The translations under genes and the position numbers were made by a program. Positions 33,250 through 45,217 of a stretch of 64,000 nt of DNA are shown here, piece after piece (positions within the stretch are counted from its first letter, which is position 1; each line of letters begins with the position of its first letter). The notes under the pieces were generated by a model that saw only the letters and a list, made by a program, of their open reading frames with translations, searched no databases and was not told the DNA's origin. This DNA is from Megalobrama amblycephala (taxonomy: Eukaryota > Chordata > Actinopteri > Cypriniformes > Xenocyprididae). The stretch covers positions 18,931,414-18,995,413 of the forward strand of contig NC_063052.1 in the NCBI RefSeq assembly GCF_018812025.1, read 5' to 3'.

Positions 33250-34680
33250 TTGTGCTTAAAGGCATCAGTAGCTAAAGAGACCTCTGCAATGTAGTCCACA
33301 TTTAAAATCAAAACATATTGATCATTTAATAATTGTTGAAATGCTAAAATGTTTGTTTTCAGCTTCCAAATAGGTGTCCAATGATTGATAAATAAATATT
33401 TGATTGCTGAATATTGTACCCTATTTGAAGTAGCTGTTTAGTACGATCATGGTATTGCATACCATTGCATGAATGACTGCCTGTCACATAATATATTATT
33501 ATATTTATGATTAACAATCAAATGATTAATTAGTTAGAAAGTAGTTGCTATGAATACAGGTGCCATCAGTTGTCTTCTTATGAATGACTTGTTTGTCATT
33601 GAGTCAGTGTTACTGATGCAAAGTAGGCCTTTCGTTACCAAATACCAAGTAACTAAATTAGGATACAATTATGAGTCATTCGCAAACTGTTAAACGTTAA
33701 ACTGTTGGTTACTTTAAAACTAACCTTCATCTGGGAAATCAGGGATATGTGAATATTTGATCTTGATATTTTGATATTTGATTTTGCAAAGAAATAAATA
33801 AATAATCTATGTTCCATCAATGCTCTTTGAGATCTGTACAAAGAATAATTCCTGCTTTAACACCTGTATTCTTTGACTTTATGTTCTTGATGCAAACGAC
33901 TGGAGGACATAGAACACTTCAGTCCAACCCCCTATTTAAATCTGCTCAGGACACTTTACCAACAATTAAGATACTGTTTTTTTTTTGTTTTTTTTTTTGT
34001 TAAAAGAAAACATTACATGAATAAGCTTACATACGCTTCCATCCTGATCTTGCACACAATTAAAGTGAATCATCAATCAACCGAATGATGAACATGGTTT
34101 CCAGAGATTTGACAAGAAGAATATAAAGATGAATGAGCCTACACATCACTTTTCACAGCACTCAAGGAAGAGGACAACAGAAGCAAGGAACTGGAAGTCT
34201 TTATGTGTGTTCTGACTCTCTTCAGATAAAAGCATGAAAGTAGAGGCTTCAGCTCCATAAAAACAGGTTATGACACCAAACAGATCAGCTGACATTCTTG
34301 CCCTTCTCTGGATTTATGAATCACTTTATTGTCACTCATTGTATCATGTTGGGTTATGATACATACAAGTCACATTCATGTGGATTGAATTCTGTCTACA
34401 GCCAATATGAGGGTCAGAGCAAATAAGAGGTTATTGACGAATAAATGCTCATGAAAATGACACTAAATATGAAGACAGGAAAAAGAAAAGGCAAAGAGTT
34501 ATGGCAAGGTAGACATGTATGGGATCAGAAACAATATCAGGCTTTCATGAAGATGATTTATTTCCTTGTTTTTGTTTGTAGAATTTGTGGCATTCAATCA
34601 AAAACCCATAAAGAACAGACTTTTCCTGTCAACATTTTTTCCCCTATATTCATGCTGTACATAGTCTTGAGAAAAATATG
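33250..34680. other. Non-coding AT-rich stretch, nothing recognised
   Basis: There is a T-rich run at 33978-34000 and no inverted repeats or coding remnants. The 95-codon frame at 34445-34732 runs into L2 3' tail sequence and is not convincing. Confidence 0.5.
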
Positions 34681-34682
34681 TG

Positions 34683-35712
34683 TCAAGTCAAGTCAAGTCA
34701 CCTTTATTTATATAGCGCTTTTTACAATGTAGATTGTGTCAAAGCAGCTTTACATTGATAACTGGTACATTATTTTGGCTGCAAAGCAGCTCTAAAAGAA
34801 TAGTGTCAATGCAGGCAGATCAAAGCACTGTTGAATATCAAATGTCAAGTGTCCCTAACTAAGCAAGCCAAAGGCGACAGCGGCAAGGAACCCAAACTCC
34901 AACAGGTGACATCAGGTGGCAAACAAGTGGCAAATAGGTGTTAAAATGGAGAAAAAAATCCTTGGGAGAAACCAGGCTTAGTCGGGTGGCCAGTTCTCCT
35001 CTGGCGAACAGTGCTTTGTTACGACTCAGGTTGCTATCATAAGTCCGATAGGATCGCAACATTCAAAGTATTTATTTCAGTTCCATCCAGTTGAGAATCG
35101 TATTCATCATGCCGATATGGACGGTTGTTGAGGGATCTAGTATTTACGGTGGTTTGTTCTGTCACGGGTGCACAAGAACAAGATGCAAAAGATCCAATTG
35201 CAGCATTTATTTGGGCAATCCACAATCGTAAATCCAAAACAGGCGAGGGGTCAAAATCCAGATAATCCAGTCCACAAAACAACAAGCCAGAGAAACAAAA
35301 CAGAGCACGTAACAAATACAACAAACCACAACCAAGGACAGACACAACTGAGTATAAGTAGACAGACACTAATGATGAAACACAAAACAGCTGAGTGCAA
35401 TGAGTGGGAAAATGAGTCCAGGGGTGAGTACAAGAGTCCAGGATGGAGTGCCCTCTAGTGGCTGACTAGGGCACTCTCACTAGTGATCATGACAGCAATA
35501 GACGTGAAGGACTATAATGCTTTAAGAGCTCGCTCAGGTACTGGGGAGCTAAATCATTTAGTGCTTTGTAAGTAATTAGCAAGATTTTAAAATCTATACG
35601 ATGTTTAACAGGAAGCCAATGCAGTGTTGACAGAACTGGGCTAATATGATCATACTTCCTAGTTCTAGTAAGAACTCTAGCTGCTGCATTTTGTAGTTTA
35701 TTTATCAGGCGA
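34683..35712 (-). mobile_element. L2 LINE 3' fragment with an internal insertion
   Basis: The minus-strand L2 tail has tandem gtcaagtcaagtcaagtca at 34682-34700, the 3' UTR (34700-35140), then after an LTR-like insert the end of the reverse transcriptase frame at 35726-35487 ([58 protein letters not shown]). It is nearly identical to the copy at 10626-12324 but lacks the block between RLLQS and the 3' UTR ([17 protein letters not shown] in that copy), so a deletion accompanied or followed the insertion. Confidence 0.8.
35160..35494 (-). mobile_element. Probable solo LTR
   Basis: The 335-bp segment has ends TGTCACGGGTGC (left) and TGTCATGATCACTAG (right, minus strand), that is, TG...CA-type ends with five-base inverted repeats TGTCA/TGACA. 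On the minus strand it has a poly(A)-signal-like aaataaatgc near 35205. These are marks of a single LTR left by recombination of a gypsy or retroviral-type element. No clean target duplication was found, consistent with the neighbouring L2 deletion. Confidence 0.55.
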
Positions 35713-37854
35713 TAAATCATGTGCATTTCATGTGCACTTAATTGTACTGAATTTGCACTTGTTTTTTTTTTTTTTTTTTTTTTATATTTGAAGATAAAAT
35801 ATTAATGAAAGAAAAGTCCACTTAAAGGTAGGGTAGGCAATTTCAGAGAGGCTAGTAATAGCAAGCTAGCTTTGAAAGCATTAGATCTCACCCTCCCTTC
35901 AGAGCACTCTATAAATCCATGCCTCCCTCAAAACACATGAACACATGGCACAGCCATAGCAGATTCTGCAAAGTGTCATGAGAGAAGGCGTGAACAGCTC
36001 CGGGTAGAACGTCACTGGTTGCCATCTTGTAATTACGTTTACAACATGGCGTGAACGCAGCATAAGCTTGTTGTTTTGGTTCAGGGGGAACGGTAAATTG
36101 TGGCTGCTGTTTGTTTGCAACTCTGCATAGCCTTACAGAATGCACTGATGACGTGTGCGATATCTTTGCGATCAGGGTGCATGGAGGTATGGAAATACAT
36201 ATGTTGACAGGCAGGTAGGGCTTCATATCGTTGCATTTGGACTGAATACAATGATTGGATGAACATTTTCTATTCCCGAGACTTCCACAGAATATGTACT
36301 TTTTTTAATATTTAGACCACTTCTAGTATTGATTGCTTCTATTGATTGCTATCAGGATGTGAAAAGAGTTTTAACCAGAATAGCAAAAATTGTTAAAAAG
36401 TACTAAAAAATTGCCTAGTACTCTTTCATGAATGTTTCTTAACACACTGCAATATGTAATATTTTTGCAGTACAATATCCAAAAACCACTAGGCCAGAGA
36501 TATATATTTTGTTAACTTGAGTACTTACAATGTCCCAAATGTTTCCAATTATTTGTAAATCGTGAAAAAAATTGCAAGCTACCTTTTTTAACCAAGGCTC
36601 CGGGACGTGTGAGGAGTCGCCTGTCAATTGCGTCATAACCGCGCTAACCCTTGGTCTGCCTCGATTTCCGTTTTTATTTTGTAGAAACCATGGAAACACC
36701 AAAGACGCTTTAATATATTACACATTTTAATAGACAAGGGAACTGAACTGTTTTGATATATTTATAGACAGAAAACGAATTGTTATATAGCTCAACACAT
36801 TTAGTCTTATTGTTTAAATCTAATTTTCTTGATTTTTTTTGCGAGTACCATGCTTTACCATGCCTCAGAGAATAACACTATTTTGTGAAGCAGCTAACAT
36901 AGCATAATCAGATGCAGCTTTATTTTTAGTAACAGTAATACAGAATTCTCTCCATCATACAATATGTTTTAAAATGAATTGCATGCCATTTATTAACACA
37001 AGCTATCCAGCATTTATTAATATGATATTCGGTAACACTTTATAATAACGTTCAGTTATAAGTAATTTATGAATTATTAGTTAATGATTAACAAATCATT
37101 TACAAAACATGAATATACATTTATAAATGTTTGATAAGTGATATACTAATATTTTATGAATGTTTTATTAGTTCAGTTATGAGACACTTATAAGTTATTA
37201 GTTAATGAAGAACGAATCATTTACAAAACATTACAATATACATTCATAAATGATTAACAAGTGTTATGCTAACAATTTCAAATGTGTTGTAAGTTATCTC
37301 AATTAAATAAATCAAACAGATCATTATGGTTTATAAGTTATTAGTCAAGACATTATTTATCACTTATAATAACTGAAGTATTTATGACAAAATTGTTTTA
37401 GTATCATTATCTCAATAAACAATTGTTAATCATGAACAAATGAAGAACAAATCATTAGTAAATGCTCAGTATATGATTTATTGATGAAGTTGTAAGCTGG
37501 TCTGTGTTCAAAAGCACAAACATGCAGGTATGCTAAAGCACTATTTTTAAGAAGAGTAATTTATTTGTTTTGCAGTGGATAAACATTTATAAATGCCTTA
37601 CAGTCAGGTGATTCCAGTGGATTATATTATATCCTTTCACTCATCAGCACAGACTTGTGTTCTGTGTGGAGTGTGTGGGGTCTAGTGATGAAGTCAACCT
37701 CTGAACCGATTTTACCTTCCACTGAAGCTCACATCAAGTGCACAGAGTTAAACAGTCCATGTGTGTCAGAGAAGACAGCTGTCTATACCCTCACCAGTCA
37801 GCACTTACACTGCAGTACACACTACAAAGTGTTCAACACCTGTTATAGATGATG

Positions 37855-38215
37855 TGTAAACACATGAATAAATAATTTACAAAGCTTTCTGCATACCCTA
37901 TTCTAAAGTGTAAACTATTCATCACTTATAAATGTGTTACACATCATTTGTAGACCTTTCTTTCCTGTTACAAATTATTTGTATATGTAAACAAGTCATT
38001 TATAACACTTTCTGCATACCCTATTCTAAAGTGTAAACTATTCATCACTTATAAATGTGTTACACATCATTTGTAGACCTTTCTTTCCTGTTACAAATTA
38101 TTTGTATATGTATACAAGTCATTTATAACACTTTCTGCATACCCTATTCTAAAGTGTAAACTATTCATCACTTATAAATGTTACATATCATTTGCAGATC
38201 TTCTTTATAAATGAT
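37855..38215. repeat. Tandem repeats of about 120 bp, left arm
   Basis: The block gcataccctattctaaagtg, then aaactattcatcacttataa and the tttctttcctgttacaaatt phrase occur in three successive units (about 37893, 38015 and 38135). The reversed counterpart in the right arm (39240-39440) has two units, so copy number differs between arms. Confidence 0.85.
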
Positions 38216-39169
38216 GTACAAACTGCAATTTGTAAATTTACCATTTATTTGCCATATGCAAAGTATATCTTTCAGTTACAGGATATAAAAATCTATGCGA
38301 ATCCCGATATTTAAATTATATATTTTCATATAAAAATTATAATATTTTTATGCAAATATATTTTACTATTATATAGATATCTTTGAGCCCCTAACTCACC
38401 CCTTATACCTAAACATGACCACTTTTTAGCCACTTAACAAAAATAAAAATGCAATATAGATATATTAACAGTGACTGTTATCTTAGTTGATATACTGTTG
38501 TATAAAAATAATAATTTTAAGCTCCCTACTCCACCCTATAACCTTAAGCATAACCATTTTGACAATATACGTTGTGTAACAGGCATATAAATGTACATTA
38601 GTCACAATAATTTATTTAAAACATTACAAAAAGCAGTATACAGAACAGACAAAATGACGCGTGTGCTACATTACCAGCGAAATGACAGCAAATCATAATT
38701 TTGTGTGAGTTACAGAATGAAATTAAAGTGTTTAATCACTGCAAACATTCCTCTGATCTGCATTTCCATCATTTTAAGCGTTGAATCTAACACAGCGACT
38801 TAAATTTGGCATGTCGCAAACACTCTATGGTAGTCGCAAATCATATGTGACAGCCAATAAGGAGTGAGGTTTGACGTCATTGCCGCAAACCTGTGTCGTA
38901 TTTTTAGACGCGCCAATTTTAATTTGAAAGTTATGAAACAGCGGATTGATACGATTATTAATGTATAATGGTTATATTATGTTACAAGAATATTTTCCTC
39001 ACATGATGGTGTCGTACGACTTCTGAAGACTTGAAAATAATGCACGAAATAATGGACTACGTTTATTATCAGTTTATGGTGCGTTTTCATGTTATGGTGA
39101 GGAGGTGTTCCATGAAAAACAAGATAAAAAAATAAATGATTAAGTGCTGGTTAAACGGTGGCAGAGTGT

Positions 39170-39200
<31 letters not shown>

Positions 39201-39203
39201 TTT
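39170..39203. repeat. TTTA tetranucleotide microsatellite
   Basis: About eight TTTA units in the centre of the foldback element. Confidence 0.95.
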
Positions 39204-40329
39204 GTGATGGAGTGAGATGGATCATGTAACAGGAACATCTGCAAATGATATGTAACACATTTATAAGTGATGAATAGTTTACACTTTAGAATAGGGTATG
39301 CAGAAAGTGTTATAAATGATTTGTATACATATACAAATAATTTGTAACAGGTAAGAAAGGTCTATAAATGATGTGTAACACATTTACAAGTGAAGAATAG
39401 TTTACACTTTAGAATAGGGGATGCAGAAAGCTTTGTAAATGATATATTCATGCATTTACACATCACCTATAACAGGTGTTGAACACTTTGTAGTGTGTAC
39501 TGCAGTGCAAGTGCTGACTGGTGAGGGTATAGACAGCTGTCTTCTCTGACACACATGGACTGTTTAACTCTGTGCACCTGATGTGAGCTTCAGTGGAAGG
39601 TAAAATCGGTTCAGAGGTTGACTTCATCACTAGACCCCACACACTCCACACAGAACACAAGTCTGTGCTGATGAGTGAAAGGATTTAATATAATCCACTG
39701 GAATCACCTGACTGTAAGGCATTTATAAATGTTTATCCACTGCAAAAAAAATAAATTACTCTTCTTAAAAATAGTGCTTTAGCATACCTACATGTTTGTG
39801 CTTTTGAACGCTGACCAGCTTACAACTTCATCAATAAATCATATACTGAGCATTTACTAATGATAATTTACTAATACTCATTAACTAATCACTGATCATT
39901 AATTAATAAATTATAAATTACTTATAGCCAAATTAATAAAACATTAATAAAATGTTAGTATATCACTTATTAATCACATATGAATGTATATTCATGTTTT
40001 GTAAATGATTTGTTGAACATTATCTAATAATTTATAAATGACCTATAACTGAATTAATAAAACATTCATAAAATGTTAACATATCACTTATCAATCATTT
40101 ATGAACATATAATCATGTTTTGTAAATGATTAGTTCATCATTAACTAATAATTTACAAGTGACTTATCACTGAACGTTATTATAAAGTGTTACCTGATAT
40201 TCTAAAATCGATCTAGCTTAATGCAATGTGCAACAAGTGTCTCACAGCAGCCACTGAGCAAACGTACAGAGTAACATTATAACATTTTCAACAGTAATGT
40301 ATCTAATATAATAAACAGAGCTGTGTTAC

Positions 40330-40445
40330 CTCATACTCATGACCGGAATAGCGGAAGCGGCGTCGGCGACTGTGGCATAATAAAAGTCCCACTGCTCGTG
40401 AGGCATGTGTTGCGCAATCGTTCCAGCGGCCTCAACACTCTGTAG
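40330..40445 (-). other. Exon-like segment of unknown origin
   Basis: On the minus strand an open stretch SVEAAGTIAQHMPHEQWDF followed by YYATVADAASAIPVMSMR is preceded by a tactacag acceptor-like site (about 40446-40453) and followed by gtaaca (a donor-like site, about 40325-40330). The higher GC of this 115-base block stands out in its AT-rich surroundings. It may be an exon of the element's own transposase or a captured piece. I do not recognise the protein. Confidence 0.3.
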
Positions 40446-40955
40446 TAGGTGAGTAAATGGATGATGTTGGAGTGAATGATGAGTGATAGTTAAGTGATAC
40501 TGTCCTTTGTGGTTTGTAGAGATGATGATCCTGGATGACAATGGTGAGACGAGACGCTGGAGACTGACGACACTCACACACAGACTTGGAACACAGGAGG
40601 AGACTTGGAAATGCTGGAGACAGGTAAGTATAACAACAGGAGTCCTTGAGGTAAGCATGGAGGTAAGTCCTAATACGAATGAGACCGGACAGTGACTGAG
40701 TGCGTGTGAGTGTCTTTTATGTGGTGACTGATGAGCGTGCTGATTGAGTGCAGGTGCATGTGATCAGTACTCTGGTGATGGAATAAGCTGTGATTGGACA
40801 GTGTTGGAGCCTGGCATGTCTGTGACACCGTTGAGTTGGAGACCACATGTCCCAAGATTCCGCACTCAAACTTGGCGTCATCAAGCTACACCTTTGTTTT
40901 AAATAGGCCTCTAGCGACCTCTAGCGGACAAAATTATTACATACTGCACCTTTAA

Positions 40956-41553
40956 GTACACTTTTAAAATGTGCATTATGTAATAATGTTAAATTCAACA
41001 TTTTATTTTTACGTGTTGAGTAAAGTACTTGATAATACTTTAACAGTAGTGTGAAAACATTTTAAATGTACTAAACTGCAATTATTACAAATGTATTTAA
41101 ATAGAGGACATACAAAGTAATTCCTTAATTGCATTTAATCAAAATTTTACTATAATACATTTCTTTTAATTGCAATTAACATGCAATTAAGTGTTCAAAA
41201 ACATTATATTTATTTCACACTTATTCTCTTAGAAAATCTCATAGTTATGGTTCCTGTTTTGTCATGCAATTAATCCGTCATGTGCCCCTTTTTCTCTATA
41301 AGTTATGTTTTCATTGGTTCATTGTGTTAATTATTTTCAAGTGTGTCATTAGACTTTTGTGTCTATATATAGCTCTCATGTTTCCATTGTCTCTTGTCTA
41401 GCTTTGTTAGTGTAACTACTGTAGGTGAGTCTAGTTCATAGTCAAGTTAAGTCAAGGTCATGTTTATTTCACATTTATGGGTTCAACTTCAGGATGCCTT
41501 CAGTGGACTATTGTTACAAAAAAGTTTTTAATTTCAGCAGAAAAAAAACAACA

Positions 41554-41627
<74 letters not shown>

Positions 41628-42770
41628 ACCCTGACATCCTTTAATGCCTGAAATGTCACTATATTTTAAAATGAATTTCTGAAGACCAAATCCATTTTTA
41701 CAGTCCAGAGATGAATTCAAAAAGAATTTCCTCTGTTTGCCATAAATCTTGGGAACCAATCATGCTGGCCTTCTCAATATATCCTGGGCTTTCACCTTGA
41801 AAAGTGGTCGTAATTGCAGACTGCACTGAAGATGTAGACAGCGAGCACAAGGAAGGAAATAGATTTGGGAGAAAAAAAATTGCTACAGTGAAAACACGGT
41901 AATTGGTAAAAACATTTACTAATTGCTAAAATCATTTACTCACTCTACAGTATGACTCACAAAAGAAGAATTTTAGCAGAATATTCACACAGTTCTTTTC
42001 CATAAAATTAAAGTATCATAAATACACTTAAGTAGACCATACTTGTGCACTATATTTCAAGTTCTCTAGAGTCATTTGATAATTCTGAGTAAGGAACCTA
42101 AAAAACATTAAGTGGGTCAGGAGCTATGGCAGAAAGTGTTTAAAACCACCCAACATGTGAAAAGCAGTTGTGATCGTACGAGACCTGGGTTTAAGGACCA
42201 CAGCCTCGGTCATGTCCCAGTGCTGCTGGCCCCCCTCTAAAAAACAAAAAGCCCATAAAGAAATTGCTCATTGGTTTTAATTTGAATATGCACTTGTTTA
42301 CATCACACAAATATGACATTGGTCACAGTGAACAGCACTTTCAGTCTGTTACTTACAAAAAGTTATTATATGACTTCAGAAGACTTATTGATACATTTTT
42401 GGAACTTGACAGGTCCTGGTCTTAAATCACTTTCATTGTATGGAAAAGAACAGCATGAAGATCCTGCAACATCTCTTCCTGTGTTCTATGGTTTGGAATG
42501 TTATGAATATGAGTAAGTGATTAATGACTGTTGACTTTAAATTATTAAATCTACAATTTTACTTACAGTATGTTACTATAACATATTTGGTAGCACATTT
42601 TATTAAGTTATATTAGATTTCACCTAGATGATTTTGGACTTCTAGATTTGTATAGTTCACATAAGTTGGTTTATTAACATTATTCTAGTCAGGAAAATAT
42701 ACAGTGTAGGGAAAACAACCTAGGAAGTAAAATTAGCTCAAATGAATAAAGAGTTGTTTAGATTACGACC
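40956..42770. other. Non-coding; AT microsatellite at 41562-41625
   Basis: AT-rich. 42340-42480 (a tttcattgtatggaaaagaa phrase) looks to me like a common fish dispersed repeat, from memory only. 41562-41625 is pure (AT)n. No coding remnant. Confidence 0.4.
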
Positions 42771-43065
42771 GAGCAACTGATTCGTCCAGCGTTCATTTGC
42801 TCGAGCCGTAATAAGCTCTTGTAACGGATATAAATATCCAACAATCGTGAAAACACTGATTAGAGCACGGTAACTTGAAATCGACAGTTTAAGACATTAA
42901 ATCATAAAGCACATAATACAAGACACTTTCTTTTTAAAATCTACAAGAGATTTTATTTATTCTAACACAAACTAATCTAACACAAAGGCACGCACATACA
43001 CACACACACACGCACATACATTCATACGCGTTGCAGTAAGAAGGAAATGAGAGAGAAAGAGTTTT

Positions 43066-43068
<3 letters not shown>

Positions 43069-43102
<34 letters not shown>
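43069..43102. repeat. GA microsatellite
   Basis: About 17 AG units. Confidence 0.95.
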
Positions 43103-43105
<3 letters not shown>

Positions 43106-44480
43106 GATCTGATTAACCGAATTCCTATCAATGCATTTCAAAGACCAGAACGAACCATGAATCATTCATTTAAATGCACCAGTTCAGTTTTCATCTGGAG
43201 GTACTTGCTTGCGTTGGCTTAAAGGTGAATTTCCCTCGTCGTGCAGAGAGGGGTTTCCCAAGTCGATGATTGGTCCAGATCAGGTCCGTGTGGAACAATG
43301 AAGGAAGTCTCTTTGTTGCTGGAGTTGAAGCGGCAAAAGTCGTTGGTTGAACTTTGCGGCGAAACTTAGGACACGAGACTTTCAGCGGTAAAGGAGAATT
43401 AAGTAAAAGAAAAGAAAAGTGAGTGAAGGTTGAATGGCTTGAATGAGCTGCTTGTCTGTTCTTTCTTGTTACTCCATTGTTCTTGGTACTTGTCTTGGCT
43501 TCTTTTCCCAGAACAGAACCAACTCCCTGTTCGTTTACTAACCAACTTCTCCCCCGTTTAGTGACCAACCTCTCCCCCCAACTTCTCCGTTTACTATCTT
43601 GCAATATGATCATTTAAACTTAGTTGTTTGTCACACCTCTGAGGAGTCCTGGCCAATCAGACATTGTCCTGTTTCAAGAGGGCCTTCCTCTGACCCCAAT
43701 AAAACATAAGTGTTACATCCTGTTTCTGCTTCAGCAGAGAGTGCCATTTTAACATAATTTCTATTAAATGGAATACAATACATTTTAAACAGATTTCATT
43801 CAAGCCATGATTTAAGAAAGATGAAAAGAAATAGATCAAGTCCAAATAAGGCATACTTTCAGTCATTCAGTCAAGAGTTAACACATTTACATGAATTGTG
43901 AGTGTTCTAAAGCCTAACTGTTTACAGGTAGTACTTGTGGACACATAATGCAAAATGTATGTAGTTAAAAGATGTTTGATAAGTCCGTTAAAATTGTTGG
44001 AACAATTTTGAAGCAGATTTATTTGTTCAACAGTCTCTTTGGCTTTCCTGTGAAGTAAAGAAACAAAAGGGTCTGGATTGTCTCTCTGTCTTCTTGGGTG
44101 ACCCTTTGGTATGTCGCTTCTGCTATCAGGAAGCATGTGTCGTAAAAGTAATCAGCCTGGCTTTATCTGCAGACGGGCCGGAGCCGGAACCCCAATTCTG
44201 AATTAGAATTATGTTTTGAAAGAATCATCTGAATGATTCATTTGTCTGGTTCGTCCACAGTTGCTACACAGTTATAAACTGTAATTTTGCAGGAACCAAA
44301 CTACCATCCCATAATGCCAGAAATCTTGGCATCATATTTTTTAAATTATGGCATCTGCAGTAGCCAGATTTATAAGTGCAGAGATAAATGCAAAAAGAGA
44401 AAATCTATTAAATGAATCAGCCCTCTCAATACTTCTTGGGCTGTCATTTTGAAAAGCGGTCTGAGATTGCAGTGCGCTGC

Positions 44481-44507
<27 letters not shown>
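44481..44507. repeat. GA microsatellite
   Basis: About 13 AG units. Confidence 0.95.
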
Positions 44508-44511
<4 letters not shown>

Positions 44512-44563
44512 CATGCAAAGGAAAAGTTGGGGCAACCCTTTGTTAGAAGCTTCATGCTACATA

Positions 44564-44816
44564 TGAAGAGTTTCGTTGCAAAACGAGATAACTCCTTTTT
44601 TAACATTTTTGTCAAAACATGTTTATTATTATGTTATCATGTTATTATTTTGTTTTATGGTGCTACTTAGCTGTATTTTTTAAGTTATGAAGGTTTAAAT
44701 CAAAACAAACCAACTGCAGTTGAATTGATATTAATTGGAATGCACAACCAAAAAACAAGTTTTTGAAAAATTAAAAAAAAAAACGGAGTTATCTCGTTTT
44801 GCAACAAAACTCTTCA
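44564..44816. mobile_element. Small inverted-repeat element (MITE)
   Basis: A 253-bp unit whose ends read TGAAGAGTTTCGTTGCAAAA and TGAAGAGTTTTGTTGCAAAA, with similarity continuing through cgagataactcc to about 33 bp. Target duplication is unclear. Non-coding and AT-rich inside. Confidence 0.7.
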
Positions 44817-45217
44817 ACACTATATAGTGTCCTTAATACAATGGAAACTACCAGCATATACCTTAATTAAAAATATACGTCATTGTCACACAAACCTGAG
44901 AAAAATGCACCTTTGCAAACAATTTATTCAAGAGGCTTTTGACATTCAATTAAATAAAAATGTCTCTATGACCTTTAGTCACACAAAGACTAACTAATTA
45001 TTCTTGTGATAAACTGTTTAAAAAAGGGAAGATTTACACACAGAGTTTGAACTGTTCACTTTTAGAATGCCTCAGACATAAACAAAAGCATCAGTTAGGC
45101 TAATATTAATAATACATTTTTAAATGCAGTTAATTTATTCAGTAAATTAAATTCAGTAAATTAATCAATAAATTGAATAAGAGTAATAATGAAATAGATT
45201 TGCATAACACATATCAA
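44817..45217. other. Non-coding, nothing recognised
   Basis: AT-rich; no LTR could be identified on this 3' side of the gypsy-derived frame. Confidence 0.5.

Larger units (their letters stand above)
37031..40194. mobile_element. Giant foldback hAT-like element, 3.16 kb
   Basis: Flanked by the exact 8-bp duplication TGATATTC (37023-37030 and 40195-40202). Ends read GGTAACACTTTATAATAACG on both sides. The inverted similarity continues for about 1.0-1.2 kb: left arm 37031-38215, right arm 39230-40194 reversed, including a near-identical 65-codon stretch at 37655 (plus) and 39660 (minus). A 1-kb unrelated centre (38220-39230) lies between. Each arm carries tandem repeats of about 120 bp. No transposase is seen. 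An 8-bp duplication points to hAT. Confidence 0.85.
35826..40951. mobile_element. TTAA-flanked DNA transposon (Kolobok-like) with nested foldback
   Basis: TTAA at 35822-35825 and 40952-40955. Read from outside, the ends are AGGTAGGGTAGGCAAT and AGGTGCAGTATGTAAT, an imperfect 16-bp terminal repeat. Without the nested 37031-40194 element it is about 1.95 kb. No transposase is recognisable; an exon-like piece lies at 40340-40450. TTAA duplication plus an AGGT start suggests Kolobok, but piggyBac-type is not excluded. A similar terminus (AGGTGCCCTTG) is seen at 56864. Confidence 0.65.
42771..44563. other. Non-coding; possible LTR-like and GA repeats
   Basis: Minus strand near 42950 shows aataaataaaatctc, a poly(A)-signal context, next to a segment running through gttacaagagcttattacgg, which could be the R/U5 part of an LTR. 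(GA)n repeats lie at 43069-43102 and 44481-44507. The 140-codon minus frame at 43191-43613 is unrecognised, and its Arg/Lys/Ser composition is unremarkable. Confidence 0.3.

Noticed and set aside
37655..39660. Twin 65-codon frames, plus at 37655 and minus at 39660
   Set aside because: The similarity is fully explained by the inverted arms of the foldback element; no conserved motif or start context supports a protein.
42160..42240. Possible tRNA-derived SINE head (gacctgggtttaag phrase)
   Set aside because: No A and B box pair with proper spacing and no cloverleaf could be drawn.
43191..43613. 140-codon minus-strand frame
   Set aside because: No recognisable domain; lies in LTR-like non-coding DNA. 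Kept only as unassigned sequence.
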